Source: Moniliella sp. 'wahieum'
Lineage: Eukaryota; Basidiomycota; Moniliellomycetes; Moniliellales; Moniliellaceae
Direction: 5' to 3'
NCBI GenBank assembly: GCA_003971905.1
Contig: RSEE01000010.1
Coordinates: forward strand, 124,001 to 188,000
Length of the DNA stretch: 64,000 bases
Every line of letters begins with the position of its first letter. Within the stretch, counting starts at the first letter, position 1. Shown here in pieces: positions 34,261 through 44,762 of the stretch. Under the pieces are notes generated by a model. The model saw only the letters and a list, made by a program, of their open reading frames with translations, did no database searches and was not told the DNA's origin. The translations under genes were made by a program, and so were the position numbers.

Positions 34261-35704
34261 GCCAAGACGTGGATTTCCGGGAGACAAAAGAGCTCGACCA
34301 AGGGAGGCATCCCTTCCCTTGCGTTTCATTCCCTCCGCTGCGCTCGCTCTCGCGTCCCAGTTCCGCCCTCCCCTCCTCCCCAGCTGGTTTGTCACGCTGC
34401 CCCTGCAGTTGGGATCGGGGCTGGGCCGATGCCTCCCCCCCTGATTGGCCCGTGGCCCTGTTATGGGCCCGGCCTGTTTTGTACCCATGTCTTGGTCGTG
34501 CCTTCCAATCCACCCCTTTCCACCACCTTACCCTGCTGCGTACACACAGGCCATGCCCCTGTCCCGTTGCCTCCCCAACCCGTAACCTCTGTGCCTAGGT
34601 TTGCTTGTAGCCCCTGCAGACCCCAGCCAGCAACCACATCGTTCCTGCGTCCTGGGAGTGTGCATGTTATGTGAGCCGACGACTGAGACTGAGATGCTTC
34701 CCCAGAAAAGGTAGCATGTTCCCGACGCGGGTCGAATGGGGCTTTGTTCTTTGAGTTGGGAGGGGGCGGGCCTTGAGGCGGGACAGTAGCAAGTAGTTAG
34801 CCTCCTTCCGCTAAACCTGGCAGTTTGAGACGTTTGGGCCGATGTGGGATTTGAATCGGGGTGGAACGTGGATACTGAGTCTTGAGTACTGAGTACTGAG
34901 TACGCTTCATACGGTAAGTGATTTCGCGTGGGTTTATATATACTTTTTGTCTGGTCCGAGCATGCCCGACGATCGATCTCTTTGGCCACACCAAACGCTC
35001 TCCTCCCCCGGGCATGCGAGACCAACGAGAGCAACACCTCCTGGACACAGGGGCGCGTGCACATGTGATGCATGATGACGGAGCGGGCGGATGGATGGGA
35101 TGGGAGGGGGGATGGAGGACCGACGTGGGAGACGGTGCGAGCTGGATCGGGCGGAGGATGATCGTCTGACAGCTAGGATGGCTCTGGGATATGACTCGTG
35201 GGAGATGATGAGGATGTGGTTGGGGATGGGGATGGAGATGGAGATGGGTGTGGGGGCTGATCGGCCCGAGGAGACGGGGCAGGAGGGAGCAAGAGGGGAG
35301 CGGCCGTCTGGATAACGCGTACCGAAGCTTGACGCGTGACGCGTGACGCTTGACGCTTGACGCTTGGGGGCCGGGCAGCGCGGCACAGGGCAGTGTGCAT
35401 GCCAGGTGCCCTGGGATGACAGAATTCAGCAGCCGAGGCACTGCACCAGCGGAGACGCGTGTCGCACGGGGGCAGTGCGCTGCGCGAGCCGCCAGCCGAG
35501 GGCGGCAGGGGGGGGTGCGGCTGCGGTTTCCCGCGGCGGTGCACACACACACTGCCCGTGTGCCGGGGACAGGGGCGGCACGCGGGCGGCGCGGCGGCAG
35601 TGGCGGTGGGCGTAGACACACCAACATGCACTCGCCCAGCCCGACTTGTATGCGGTGGGCACCACTCCAGCCGCCCCGAGCAACACCTCCTCCTCGCCGC
35701 CGCC
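34261..35704. other. Intergenic 1.4 kb with ACGCGT motifs
   Basis: No gene is supported. The tropomyosin 3' region comes first. Repeats include TTGAGTACTGAGTACTGAG at 34880-34900 and a tandem GACGCGT/GACGCTT array at about 35331-35368. ACGCGT, the recognition core of MBF (MCB box), occurs at least three times at 35315-35345 and again at about 35456, upstream of the next gene. Whether they act as MCB elements is inference. Confidence 0.5.
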
Positions 35705-38700
35705 ATGTCCCCCCCGCCCTCCGCTGCGCTCGACGACGAGTCGGACCGCACGCCCTCCCCCATCTTCGCCTCCGGCGGCGCCCTGTCCGACCTCGACGAC
35801 GACCACCTCGCCCTCCCCACCCCCGGGCCCTCCGGCGAGGACATGCACCGCATCTCCGCCGACTGGCCCGAACTCGCCCAGCTGCGCGCCAGCACCGCCC
35901 TCCTCACCGCCTCCGACGTCGCCTCCATCGCCACCCAGCTCGACCACACCACGCTCCAGGGCAGCGGCACGCTCCCCGACCTCGAACCAGCGCGCCTGCT
36001 GCGCCATGTCCAGGTGCGCGACCGCCAGGTCCAACTCCTCGAGGCCCAGCGCGACTCGATCCGTTCCGCCGCCCTCTCGGCCTTGGCCAGCGCCAGCCTG
36101 CAGCTCGAACGTGCGGTGCAGGTCGAGCGTGGGCAGCGCGCACGCGTCGAGGTCGAGCTTGAAGGCGTCAAGAAGCAGGCCATGATGCTTAGCCAGCGCC
36201 TGGGCCAGAGCGAAGCCCTCAACCAGCAGCTCAAACGCAAGCAGAAGGAGACGGTCATTAACGAAGTCTCCGCCCACGTTGCCCTCTGCGGCCAGGCGAC
36301 AAGGGAATCCTGCCACTACCACCGCCGCCACCACTACCCCCGCCACCGCCGCCAACGCCCCCCCCACAACAACAACAACAACACAATCTTCCCCCCGCAC
36401 CACGCCCGCTCCCGGACCAGCTCTCGCAGGCCTGTCCCCAGCCCTCACTCTTGCTACCCCCCCCCGCCACACCCAACACACCCCAACCCCGGCCAGCGCC
36501 AACCCCCCCGACGACCGGATGAGCATTAGCCCGCCCTCGCTCAGATCCCGGCCCTTCCCTCCAGTCCCCTGTGAGTGTGCATACCGCCGAGACGCCTACC
36601 CTTCAGCCCGTGCCCCAGTAGTACTATTCTCTGCTCTTTTGGAAGCACTGTGTTTGGCTGACCCGCGCACAGGATGACACCCATCCCACCTCGCCCATCT
36701 CGTCCATCATCAAGGACCGAAACAAGTTGCTGGCAGACAAAAAGTTCTTAAAGGCGCGCGTGCGGGACGCCGAGCTCAAGTGGAACGCATGCAGCACGAG
36801 CTGGAACTCTTGCGCGGCTTTATGGTGCGCAGCGATGGTAAACGGGTAAATGGTGGTGGTGGTGCAATTACGGCGTTGTGGACGCATCGTCCATCCCCGA
36901 TGGACCCGCTGGTGCACGTTTGCGCGCCAAGGAAAAGGCTCGGCGCAAGAAAGTGGCTGTGATGGGCGATGCCGAGGCCGAACATTTACTCCTCGCGGCC
37001 AAGACGCTGCGGGAAAAGGAAAAACGGGATTTGCAGCGACAAGACGAATCAAGGAGAGGAGAACGTGAAATTCGAAGGGCCGTCGCAGCCGCGGCGTACC
37101 CGCCTCTGGAACGACGCAGACGCGAACCAGCGCCGTCAGAGCCAGCACCGCCCGGGCACCCGAACTGGCGGCAGTGGCGGCGGCGAACATGCTTCCCCTC
37201 TGCCTCGGACACCGGATAAGAATGGCGTGTACGCGGCGCCCGTCTGTCGCCGTCCCGCGTGCGGCGGCCGGTGCCCACCACTCCGTACTCGGCCCATGCA
37301 CTGCAGCTCGTTTCCCACCCGAGCCGTACGCGCGCCCCGTCGCGCTAGTCCCCAGTGGCCCTCGACCTCCCGCGTCGACCCCACAGTGTGCCCCTCGGCT
37401 CGTCGCCGTATGGCTACACCTCTAGTCCCACGAGGGTCGATTGGCATGGGTATGGCGCAGTCGGGCATTGATGGCCTGCTGCAAGCAGCCCATCTGGTTA
37501 CCCCCGGGCGGTACCCGCGTGCCACGCGCTCCATACAAGGATGACGAGGTAGCAACCAGTGCGTCGCCCAAACGAAGGCGTGTCAACTCCTCCACCCCAC
37601 GCCAGTCCGAACCTCGTGCTCCTCTCCCTTTGTCCACCGGAGGAGTTTCGACTCACCTTCCCGTCCACCGCTGCGCTCGCCCCACTCCCAGGTCCATCGG
37701 CCCCACCTGCCCCATCCCACCTCCCATTCCCAGGACCAACGAGGCGGCTTGTCCGCCCTGGATGTACTGGCAGATCAAGCGGCTGCGAGCCAACACCCGT
37801 CCCAAACTTCCGATTGGTCCGGCGCAGCGGTACCGACGAAGATGCCGATCGGCGCAACCGGACCCGTACCTCCTCCTTACTACCCGGCCCAATCTTCCCT
37901 CCCCCACCGCTACCCACTGCCAACCCTCCCGCCTGGGTACTATCCTGGTGCCCCGTACCCCGCGCCCTCCGTATGGAATGTACAGGCCGCTGCGCCGCGT
38001 CGTCGTGACGAGTAGTGTGCCTCCAGTGCCGGTGCTTCGGTCCTGGTCCCGTGCCACCGCGCCTGCCGGAAGAAGGATCGCCAGCGAAAAGGGTCGGAAA
38101 CAAGATCCGACGGTCCGACGCGTTCCCTACATTCGTTGACCGAGCCGGAAGATCGCAAGTTGCGCGCGGCGATCAAAGAGTATGGTCAACGCTGGGAACT
38201 CATCTCGCGCGCGGTGGGTACACGCTCTTACCACCAGTGCCGACAACGGTACCTCCTCATGCGCAGGAAAGAGGCGGCGCAACAAGGTCACTCGCTCGCC
38301 AACCATCCTCGCTTGGATGCCGATCGCGTCGGCCCCTACTACGAAGAACCCGAGTCCAAGTCGCCCCCTGCCCCGCCGGGCGGCCAAGAGGGCAAAGAAG
38401 GCGAGAGTCAAGGCGAGGGCGAACAGCGGCGAGACCACGCGCACGAAGAAGGTGCAGACGCAGGGCAAACGCACAAAGGGACGAAGGGAGCGAAAGCGCA
38501 AGGGCAAGTGGGAGAGAAAGGGAGATGAGGGGGAGAATATCAAGTCGGACTCGCTCGACCGGATCAGTGGTCAGAGGACGAGTTGGCCGAGGCAGAGGCA
38601 GCGGCTGAGGCTGAGGCAGAGGCGGAAGCCGAGGGAGAAGCGCAAGCGGCTAAGGCTGCGGCTGCGGCACAGGCAGACGCTAAGGCTAAGGCAGAGCACG

Positions 38701-38881
38701 GTGCAGCCTCAACGACGACGGCAGAGGAAGATGGGGACGTGACGATTCGTCGTGCGCCGGTACGCGAACCCAGGCACGAGCGCGGGGTAAGCGACATCAT
38801 CTCACGACCTCTTGCCCCCGCCTTCTCCGTTGCACAGGGACGGTACGGGTGGAGCAGGGTCGATTGTGGCGGGGCGCCGTA
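35705..38881 (+). CDS. Coiled-coil protein with C-terminal Myb/SANT domain
   Basis: The N-terminus 'MSPPPSAALDDESDRTPSPI' leads to a coiled coil ('LLEAQRDSIRSAALSALASA', 'VEVELEGVKKQAMMLSQRLG'). A Thr/Pro/Asn-rich stretch is followed by an intron at 36571-36672 (GTGAGT...CACAG) and a second coil ('IIKDRNKLLADKKFLKARVR'). Basic stretches, 'SGIDGLLQAAHLVTPG', 'SALDVLADQAAASQ' and a Pro/Tyr-rich part follow. A single Myb/SANT-like repeat is clear at 38140-38275 ('EDRKLRAAIKEYGQRWELIS' then 'RSYHQCRQRYLLMRRKE'). The tail is rich in Lys/Glu and Ala/Glu repeats. A further small intron at 38787-38837 is possible; either reading stops at 38881. About ten frame steps are needed. I assume one gene; a split near 37250 into two genes is possible. 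It is probably a DNA-binding nuclear protein; the family is not recognised. Confidence 0.6.
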
Positions 38882-40218
38882 GGTCGCACAATCGCACCGT
38901 CGCTCCATCACCATTGTACACTATTAGTGCCCCTAGGGCGCATTTTCTTGATTCACACCACCGCGAGGCGAGGAACGAATGCATTCTGTGCTGCTTTTCT
39001 TTGTTCCGTACCTCATCCATTCAATCATCTGCTGCTGCACCCCCAACGGACATTCAAAGGATAGAACCAACCCCGCACCGCTGGTGGCAGTATAGAAGCT
39101 GGATGCGATGGTAACTTAAAAACGAAAGATGATATCTGAGATCTGAGATGAGACCGTCCTGCCTGCTCCACCCAGCTGAGAAACGAAGAAGAAAGAATGC
39201 TGGAGTCACTACTACAGTCACTAGCCATGTCTCATGATCTCATGAGCCGCGGACAAGGCCGGGGTCAGAGTGGTCTCGGTCAAAAGCTCTCAATATATCC
39301 AGACGCGCAGTCCGCAGTCCGCAGTCCGCAGTCCGCAGTCCGACGACGTCCGACAACTGAGATATTGAGGTTCGACGTTCGACGGTACACCCTGTCCAAC
39401 CGCTGATCTCCTGTTGCCTCGGACTTGCGGGGATGCCCGCGGAACCTCCAGGCCGCCAGCCACTAGTTCGCAGACACCACAAATTCCCCAATGGCCTGAA
39501 CTCCCCCGCTTAGCGCTTATCAGCCTCGGGCCTCATGCATCATGCCGCAGCAGGTGCACGGACCTCGTCGCTTGTGTTTCCTCTTTTTCCCTTTCCCTTT
39601 CCACGTGCTCTTCGTGCTCAGGATGTGGCAATCTGACCGCCCCTGAAGCCAGCTCATGTCTGACTCCAACGATCTGATGCGCTGTGCGACTGTGACCCAC
39701 GGGGTCACAAATCATCTTGTAATCAGATCCCCTCGACATGAACGAGAGCGAATCGGACTGCGAACACACAGGAGCACAGACACAGGCGCAAGCGCTATTC
39801 GCGCGAGACAGCGGCCTCCGACCGAAGACTGAGTACAGTCGCAGAGAAGACCGGTCTGGGACAGTCGCTCTCCTCTCTCCACGCATCCCACCAGACCTTA
39901 GCCACACGCGCACCGAAGCCTCGAGAGAGACAAGGACCGGACCAGTGCACGGCCCATCCTCTCTCTTGCTTGTGCAACGCTGTAAGAGACACGTTGCTCC
40001 GTAGCATCGAGAGTTGCTAGTTGCTGTGCTTCCCCCGTGTCAGGACCCAATACCAGCGAGTATCCTCTCTCCGCAGTCAGGGTGTTTCCATCCCCAACTC
40101 TGGCTAGTAGGCTACATATGTAGGCGTTCCTGCTGCGTCTCTCCTCCTTTTGCTCTCCTCGTCATCTTCCCACCCGCGTCCGTCTGACTTCCTCTCTGCC
40201 TCATATCCGCTGTCGACC
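38882..40218. other. Intergenic 1.3 kb
   Basis: No gene is visible. A heptanucleotide array (CGCAGTC units) lies at 39306-39342, and palindromic TCTGAGATCTGAGAT-type sequence at about 39132-39150 recurs at 62207-62225. The last 200 bp are CT-rich and probably form the promoter and leader of the O-methyltransferase. Confidence 0.45.
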
Positions 40219-41418
40219 ATGTCGCTCGCCCAGACCCCGTTTCGCCTACTCAGAGGCAGCCGCCTTCTCTTGTCCCCACCAGTCGTCACCACTATCACTT
40301 CATCGGCGATGCCACTCAGGGGTTGCCGCGCCTTGTCGTCGTTGCATTCTTCGCCGCCTGCTTTAAGCACGCGCCGCGACCTGACACGGAGGCGGGCAAT
40401 GTCATTCTCGCCGGTGCGGCCGTGAGTAACGCCGACGATTATTATGAGCAGCGCCTACAGCAGTGGCTGAAGCGTTGGACAAACGTATTGGATGAAACCA
40501 CTGTCCGAGCCCTGTTGGCGACTTCCAAAGCGTCCTTGACACTGGGCAACATTGCTCGTTCCGAAGCCTTCCACAACCATTTTCTCTTGGCTGACGAAGC
40601 TGCATCATGCCCCGATCACATCACCACGCCTCAGGATTTCGCCCGGTTCATGTCGTTGGATGTAGACATTACCCGCTCTCATGGCATCTTTCCCATGGGC
40701 GTGTCCCTATCGATGGGAAAGTTTCTCCAGACCCAAGTACGCCTCATGGGCGCACGCCGTGTCCTGGAACTCGGCACGTTGGGTGGATTCTCTACGTTGT
40801 GGCTCGCCTCGGGCGTAACTGCACAACCTCTTGGTGGGGGCAATGGTGCTCGCTCCAACGGAGCAGCCAAAATGGTCACACTGGAGCTCGACCCGGCGCA
40901 CGCCAAAGTGGCGCAGGCCAACTTTGACTTGGCTGCCCGTTTGGGCGTTGCGCTGCCCCCCATTGATGTACGTGTGGGACCGGCGCTGGATACGCTGCGT
41001 GCCATGCCCACCCCAGCCACATCGGACGAGGCGTTTGATCTGATTTTCATTGATGCCGACAAGGAATCGTACCCTGAGTACTACGAAGAAGCCAAGCGTC
41101 TCTCTCGTTCAGGCGCTGTATTGGTACGTTCATACTGTCATCCCTCGTTTTCCCCTTTGTGTGCAGATGTGGATTTTGGGTGAAGAGAAGCTGACAGTTG
41201 ATGGAATGGGGGGTTGTACCACTACTTTCTCTGCCTTCTAGATCTTTGACAACATGAGTTTTGGTGGAAAGGTGAGCGACCCGGCCGTTCCAGACTCGGA
41301 ATGTGGTGGACAGCGCGGCGTTCTCAAACTTGCTGAGAAAGACGGTCTGGATGCCTATTCAATCCACACTGCCAACCCCAAGTCGGGCTTTGATGCGTTC
41401 ACGACGGTGGTGCTCTGA
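40219..41418 (+). CDS. Class I SAM-dependent O-methyltransferase (caffeoyl-CoA/catechol type)
   Basis: The enzyme transfers a methyl group from S-adenosylmethionine to a hydroxyl acceptor; family members commonly need a divalent metal. The leader 'MSLAQTPFRLLRGSRLLLSP' is Arg/Ser-rich and could be mitochondrial. After one frame step (near 40390) the frame is open: 'HGIFPMGVSLSMGKFLQTQV', the SAM-binding glycine-rich block 'RVLELGTLGGFSTLWLA', 'MVTLELDPAHAKVAQANF', and 'DLIFIDADKESYPEYYEEA' with the acidic metal/SAM residues. An intron at 41124-41241 (118 bp) joins 'SGAVL' to 'IFDNMSFGGKV'. The stop is TGA 41416-41418. The acceptor substrate is unknown. Confidence 0.88.
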
Positions 41419-41911
41419 GCGGGGGCGGGGTGCTGTAGTATGGTACGCTTTATGAAGCTGCTGAACTTTCAACTCAATCATGGAACCAAACTATGTATTC
41501 CATTTCGCGACTCTTTTCACAAAAAGGCACCGCCTCAATGAGTTCTTAGCGCGTAGGTCTTGATGAGTGTTTGGGTTCTGACAGTCATCCCAATATTGCA
41601 TCAGGACGCAGTGGACCAACTACTTTGGGAGGTGTAATGGGGGGTCTGTATCCGCACGGCCTTATCCTTTTCGCCTCCGTCTTCTCTTCTATCTTCGCTT
41701 CTGTCTTCGCTTCGCCCTTCCTGTTTTCTGGTGCGGCGTCCATATTGCTGGACCCCTGTGTGCAACAGGTTATAGGGAGCGCACGCAACCCTAACCCCTT
41801 CGCCGACGCGATGAGGTCAGCTGAAATGTTCAGTGCATCCATGTTCACATCTGCCCTGTCGTCCTGCCGACCAAAAGTGCACTCCCCCCTCCAACTGCTC
41901 CCGGCTGCATC
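41419..41911. other. Upstream region of RTF2
   Basis: These 493 bp precede the RTF2 start codon. The frame is open through much of it in phase with RTF2 exon 2, but the conserved family start lies downstream, so I read it as untranslated. It contains CTTCTGTCTTCGCTT-type pyrimidine repeats (41685-41715). Confidence 0.5.
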
Positions 41912-42725
41912 ATGGTACGCTAACCCCCCCACCCCCCGGCTCCTCGCAAAACTGACATCCACTGCCCCGCAATCTAAGGGAAACGATGGCGGATCGATTG
42001 CGCGGCGAGACGACCTGGTCAAACTGCGTTCCTCGGCGCCCGACGGGGCGGCGGACAAGCACGCGTCGTTGGCGCGGCAACGCTGGGCCGTCTGTGGGCT
42101 GAGCAAGGAGCCGTTGCACCCCCCTGTGGTTGCTGACGAACTGGGGGAATGGTTCAATCTGGATGCGCTGCTTGCCCACCTACTCGCCCGAAAGTCGGCC
42201 GTACCCGCCCAGGACCACCAACCGGACCCGATCCCGTATGTACGCAGTCGAAAAGACGTGACCCAACTCGCGCTCCGGCGTAACCCAGCCGCCGAGGAGA
42301 AGCTTCCTTCGGATCTAGCAGAGGAAGACATTCCTCTCCCATTTGTCTGCCCACTCAGTGGCAAGACTCTCTCAGGGGCACAGCGGTGTGTATTCTTGGC
42401 CTCGTGTGGGTGCTCGTTTGCCGAATCGGCCTTGCGTACCGTCGTGGCTCCGCCCAACAGCCCGTTTCCCACCACAGGGAAGGTGCCTTGCCCAGAATGT
42501 TCCAAACCCTTCTCCCCGCCACCATCCTGGTTCCGCACCGCCCCCACCGCTCCCCCCAACGATTCCATGCCCACTTCTGACGTAGTCCCTCTTCACCCTC
42601 CCGAGGCAGAGCGGGCAGAGCGGATGGAGGCAATGTACGCGCGTCGAAAGGCAGAGAAAAAGTCCAAACGCAAGCATCGCTCCGACGAGGGAGGAGAGAC
42701 GAAACGTTCAAAGCGAAATCGGTGA
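41912..42725 (+). CDS. rtf2: Replication termination factor 2 (RTF2)
   Basis: Rtf2 proteins carry a C2HC2-type RING-like fold and act at stalled replication forks and, in fission yeast, in splicing. Conserved blocks are 'GNDGGSIARRDDLVKLRS', 'WAVCGLSKEPLHPPVVADEL', 'LPFVCPLSGKTLSGAQRCVF' and 'LASCGCSFAESALRTV', then 'CPECSKPF' and a lysine-rich tail. The frame is intact from 41979 to the TGA 42723-42725. The family begins Met-Gly-x-Asp-Gly-Gly. Here the Gly codon is directly preceded by an acceptor (CTAAG, 41974-41978) and the only fitting Met is the ATG at 41912-41914, followed at once by GTACGC. This gives a 64-bp intron (41915-41978, with ACTGAC inside) right after the start codon, so the first coding exon would hold only ATG. 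Confidence 0.92.
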
Positions 42726-43351
42726 TCCCATGCTCCCCATAATATAAACGACCACGCAATATCCCTCCTTTTCGAGCCGCAGCCTTCCGGGCAATAGCGA
42801 GCCCACATGGTCTGTCGTTCGCGGTACATACATATGACGTCTGCTTGCTTCTTGCGCATCTCCCCAGGCCTTATTTCTGCAAGGGACGGTGGCAGGGGCG
42901 CAAATTGGTGATAGCCAAGGTTAAAGTTGTGGGGCTGAGGAACCCGGCGCAGCCGTGGATTAATAACCACTGGCTGCCAGTCGGAGAAGAAGGGGGCGGG
43001 AATTGAGCGGCAACAGAAGTAACAGGGATGGCGGTGAGACAAACAACGAACGCCCTAGAATCCGTATTGTGTTAAGAGGTGGTGTCTCCCCCTGTGCTCT
43101 GACGCTCCACTCGATCATGCAGTAACCGTCCTCAATCGCACAAGCATCATGCATTATGAGATGGAAAGTTTATGTAGGGTCAGTGTTGGTGGGCCAACGT
43201 TCAACGTTCAACCACCGGTCGGAAGGGAATGTCGACTGCGGGATGTGTGGCTCGCGGATTGGACCAAGGCACGAATAAGGGGCATTTCTTTTCTCTCAAT
43301 ACCCTAGCCCCGATCCTGTCCTCTCTGCATCCATCTCACCTCATCGCCACC
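42726..43351. other. Intergenic 626 bp
   Basis: I see no gene. An inverted motif of CAACGTTCAACGTT type is at about 43195-43210. It should hold the RTF2 terminator and the promoter of the next gene. Confidence 0.4.
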
Positions 43352-44156
43352 ATGCCCACCGCCCGTTCTGCCTTGGTCGAAGCAGTGGAGACGGACGATC
43401 GTCGTTCATGGGTTGGCATCACGGGAACCGCGACCGTGTCTGACCTGGAAATGGAGCGGCAAGACGCACTGCTCAACATATGCCAGTTGCAAGCACGGAT
43501 CTACCATTTTTTGCATTGGTTTCAGAAGGGGCTGTTGCGGCGGCTGACTGCACAAATGCAAACACACTGGACTTCGTCTGTGCCACGGCAGTGTGGGAGG
43601 ACGATTGGGAGCGTGCTACCTGGCAATGGCCGGGTGGAGCTGATTGGGCCGTATTGTTGGCTGATGTGGAGAAAAACGAACGAGAGCTGAAAGCGGCACT
43701 GGCACAACGACTGGAAGCAGCCGGCCCCAATGGCGTAGTCACGGGTATCGGCGACATCCTTGCTCGTTATTGGAACGTGGAGGAGGTCCACACCCTCGCT
43801 CAATTGGCGGTTGCAGTCAATTTGACCCAAATGCGCATGGAGCTCGACGAAAAAACGAACCCGGAGCTGGCGCTGTTATTGGACCAAACCGCGGGAGAGG
43901 TGCTCAAGGACGAACACGCTGCGCTTTGGACGAACTTGACGGTAACGGAGATCATTGCGAGCATGAGCTTGGGGGATCATCTCAATGTTCAAAGCTACCT
44001 GGATGCTCTTTATGCGGCGACGGATCTGTTAGCTGCGCAAGAGAGCAACAAGTCCCTTGAAACCGAAAAAGACCAATTGCGAAAGGTGATCGATCTACGA
44101 GGCGTGGCCAGCAGTGGCAGAACCAGTTCCTGGAAGCCATTTTGCCTTTGTCATAA
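43352..44156 (+). CDS. Hypothetical alpha-helical protein with C-terminal coiled coil
   Basis: I do not recognise the family. ATG 43352 is in a GCCACC context and starts 'MPTARSALVEAVETDDRRSW'. One frame step near 43500 leads to 'AVWEDDWERATWQWPGGADW', 'LLADVEKNERELKAALAQRL' and a helical body ending in a likely coiled coil ('AAQESNKSLETEKDQLRKVI'). A second step near 44090 gives the end 'GQQWQNQFLEAILPLS' with TAA 44154-44156; without it the frame runs to 44217 through low-complexity sequence. It is the last gene before the gene-poor block. Size is about 265 residues. Confidence 0.6.
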
Positions 44157-44558
44157 ACCGTTAGGGCCCCCTTTTCGACCGCCCCCGCCACCAATAGCCT
44201 CTCAACCATTACTTTAAGAGAATACTCCCCTCCCGCCTCTCCCTGCTGCTCCCCATTTTCATCATACTCTTCCCCCCACACAAGCGTCATTTATATCAAC
44301 AGCCTGTAGAGAAGACAAGGACGACTATGGTGAGCGACAAATGGGAGAGCCACAGGGGGCAACAACACTATTTCTACAAGCAATCTGTATATGGGCAACG
44401 AAAGAACAAGGAAGTACTAAGTATCGGATTTTAGGGGTAAACGGGGGCTGTGGGCGGGCCAGCGGAGGAAGACTCACGTAGCAATGTGGGCGATCATTGG
44501 CCAACAGGCCAGGAGAGGTTGTACTCCCTTCCAAGTCCCAGGAGAAGTGGTGGTGTCA

Positions 44559-44616
44559 CGGGCGGGCACCCCAAAGGGGCCCGCCCGTTGGGGGTGTATA
44601 CAAAGGTGCCCGCCCG
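44559..44616. repeat. GC-rich inverted repeat (hairpin)
   Basis: CGGGCGGGCACC at 44559-44570 is exactly complementary to GGTGCCCGCCCG at 44605-44616, and GGGGCCCGCCCG between them gives an alternative pairing with a 3-base loop. The surrounding DNA has GTTGGGGGTGTATACA and GGTGGGGGTTCATATG, a second direct near-repeat. Confidence 0.75.
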
Positions 44617-44653
44617 GTGGGGGTTCATATGATCCCTTGGAGATTCTAAGGCC

Positions 44654-44762
44654 GACTCACGGTAGTTTCGCGTTTGGGCTGTGATTGGTGGGTCCGAGCG
44701 GGGCTAGGGACAAGAAGGGGCCTCTCGGCCTATAGCAGAGGCGGTTGCCAGTGTGGCAAGGC
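44654..44762 (+). repeat. Dispersed repeat, copy A
   Basis: This segment (GACTCACGGTAG ... GTGTGGCAAGG) matches the reverse complement of 55522-55637 over about 110 bp with scattered differences. A shorter related start (GACTCACGTAGCAATGTGGG) lies at about 44470. The shared core includes GAGCGGGGCTAGGGACAAG. Confidence 0.8.

Noticed and set aside
33244-34488. Minus-strand frame of 414 codons across the tropomyosin gene
   Set aside because: It is antisense to a tropomyosin with correct heptads, intron and length. Leu/Ser/Gly-rich composition reflects the complement of coiled-coil codons.
41571-41911. RTF2 extended upstream to start at 41571 or 41640
   Set aside because: The frame is open, but the extra residues are not part of the family. 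The conserved Met-Gly-x-Asp-Gly-Gly start is explained by the ATG at 41912 plus an intron.
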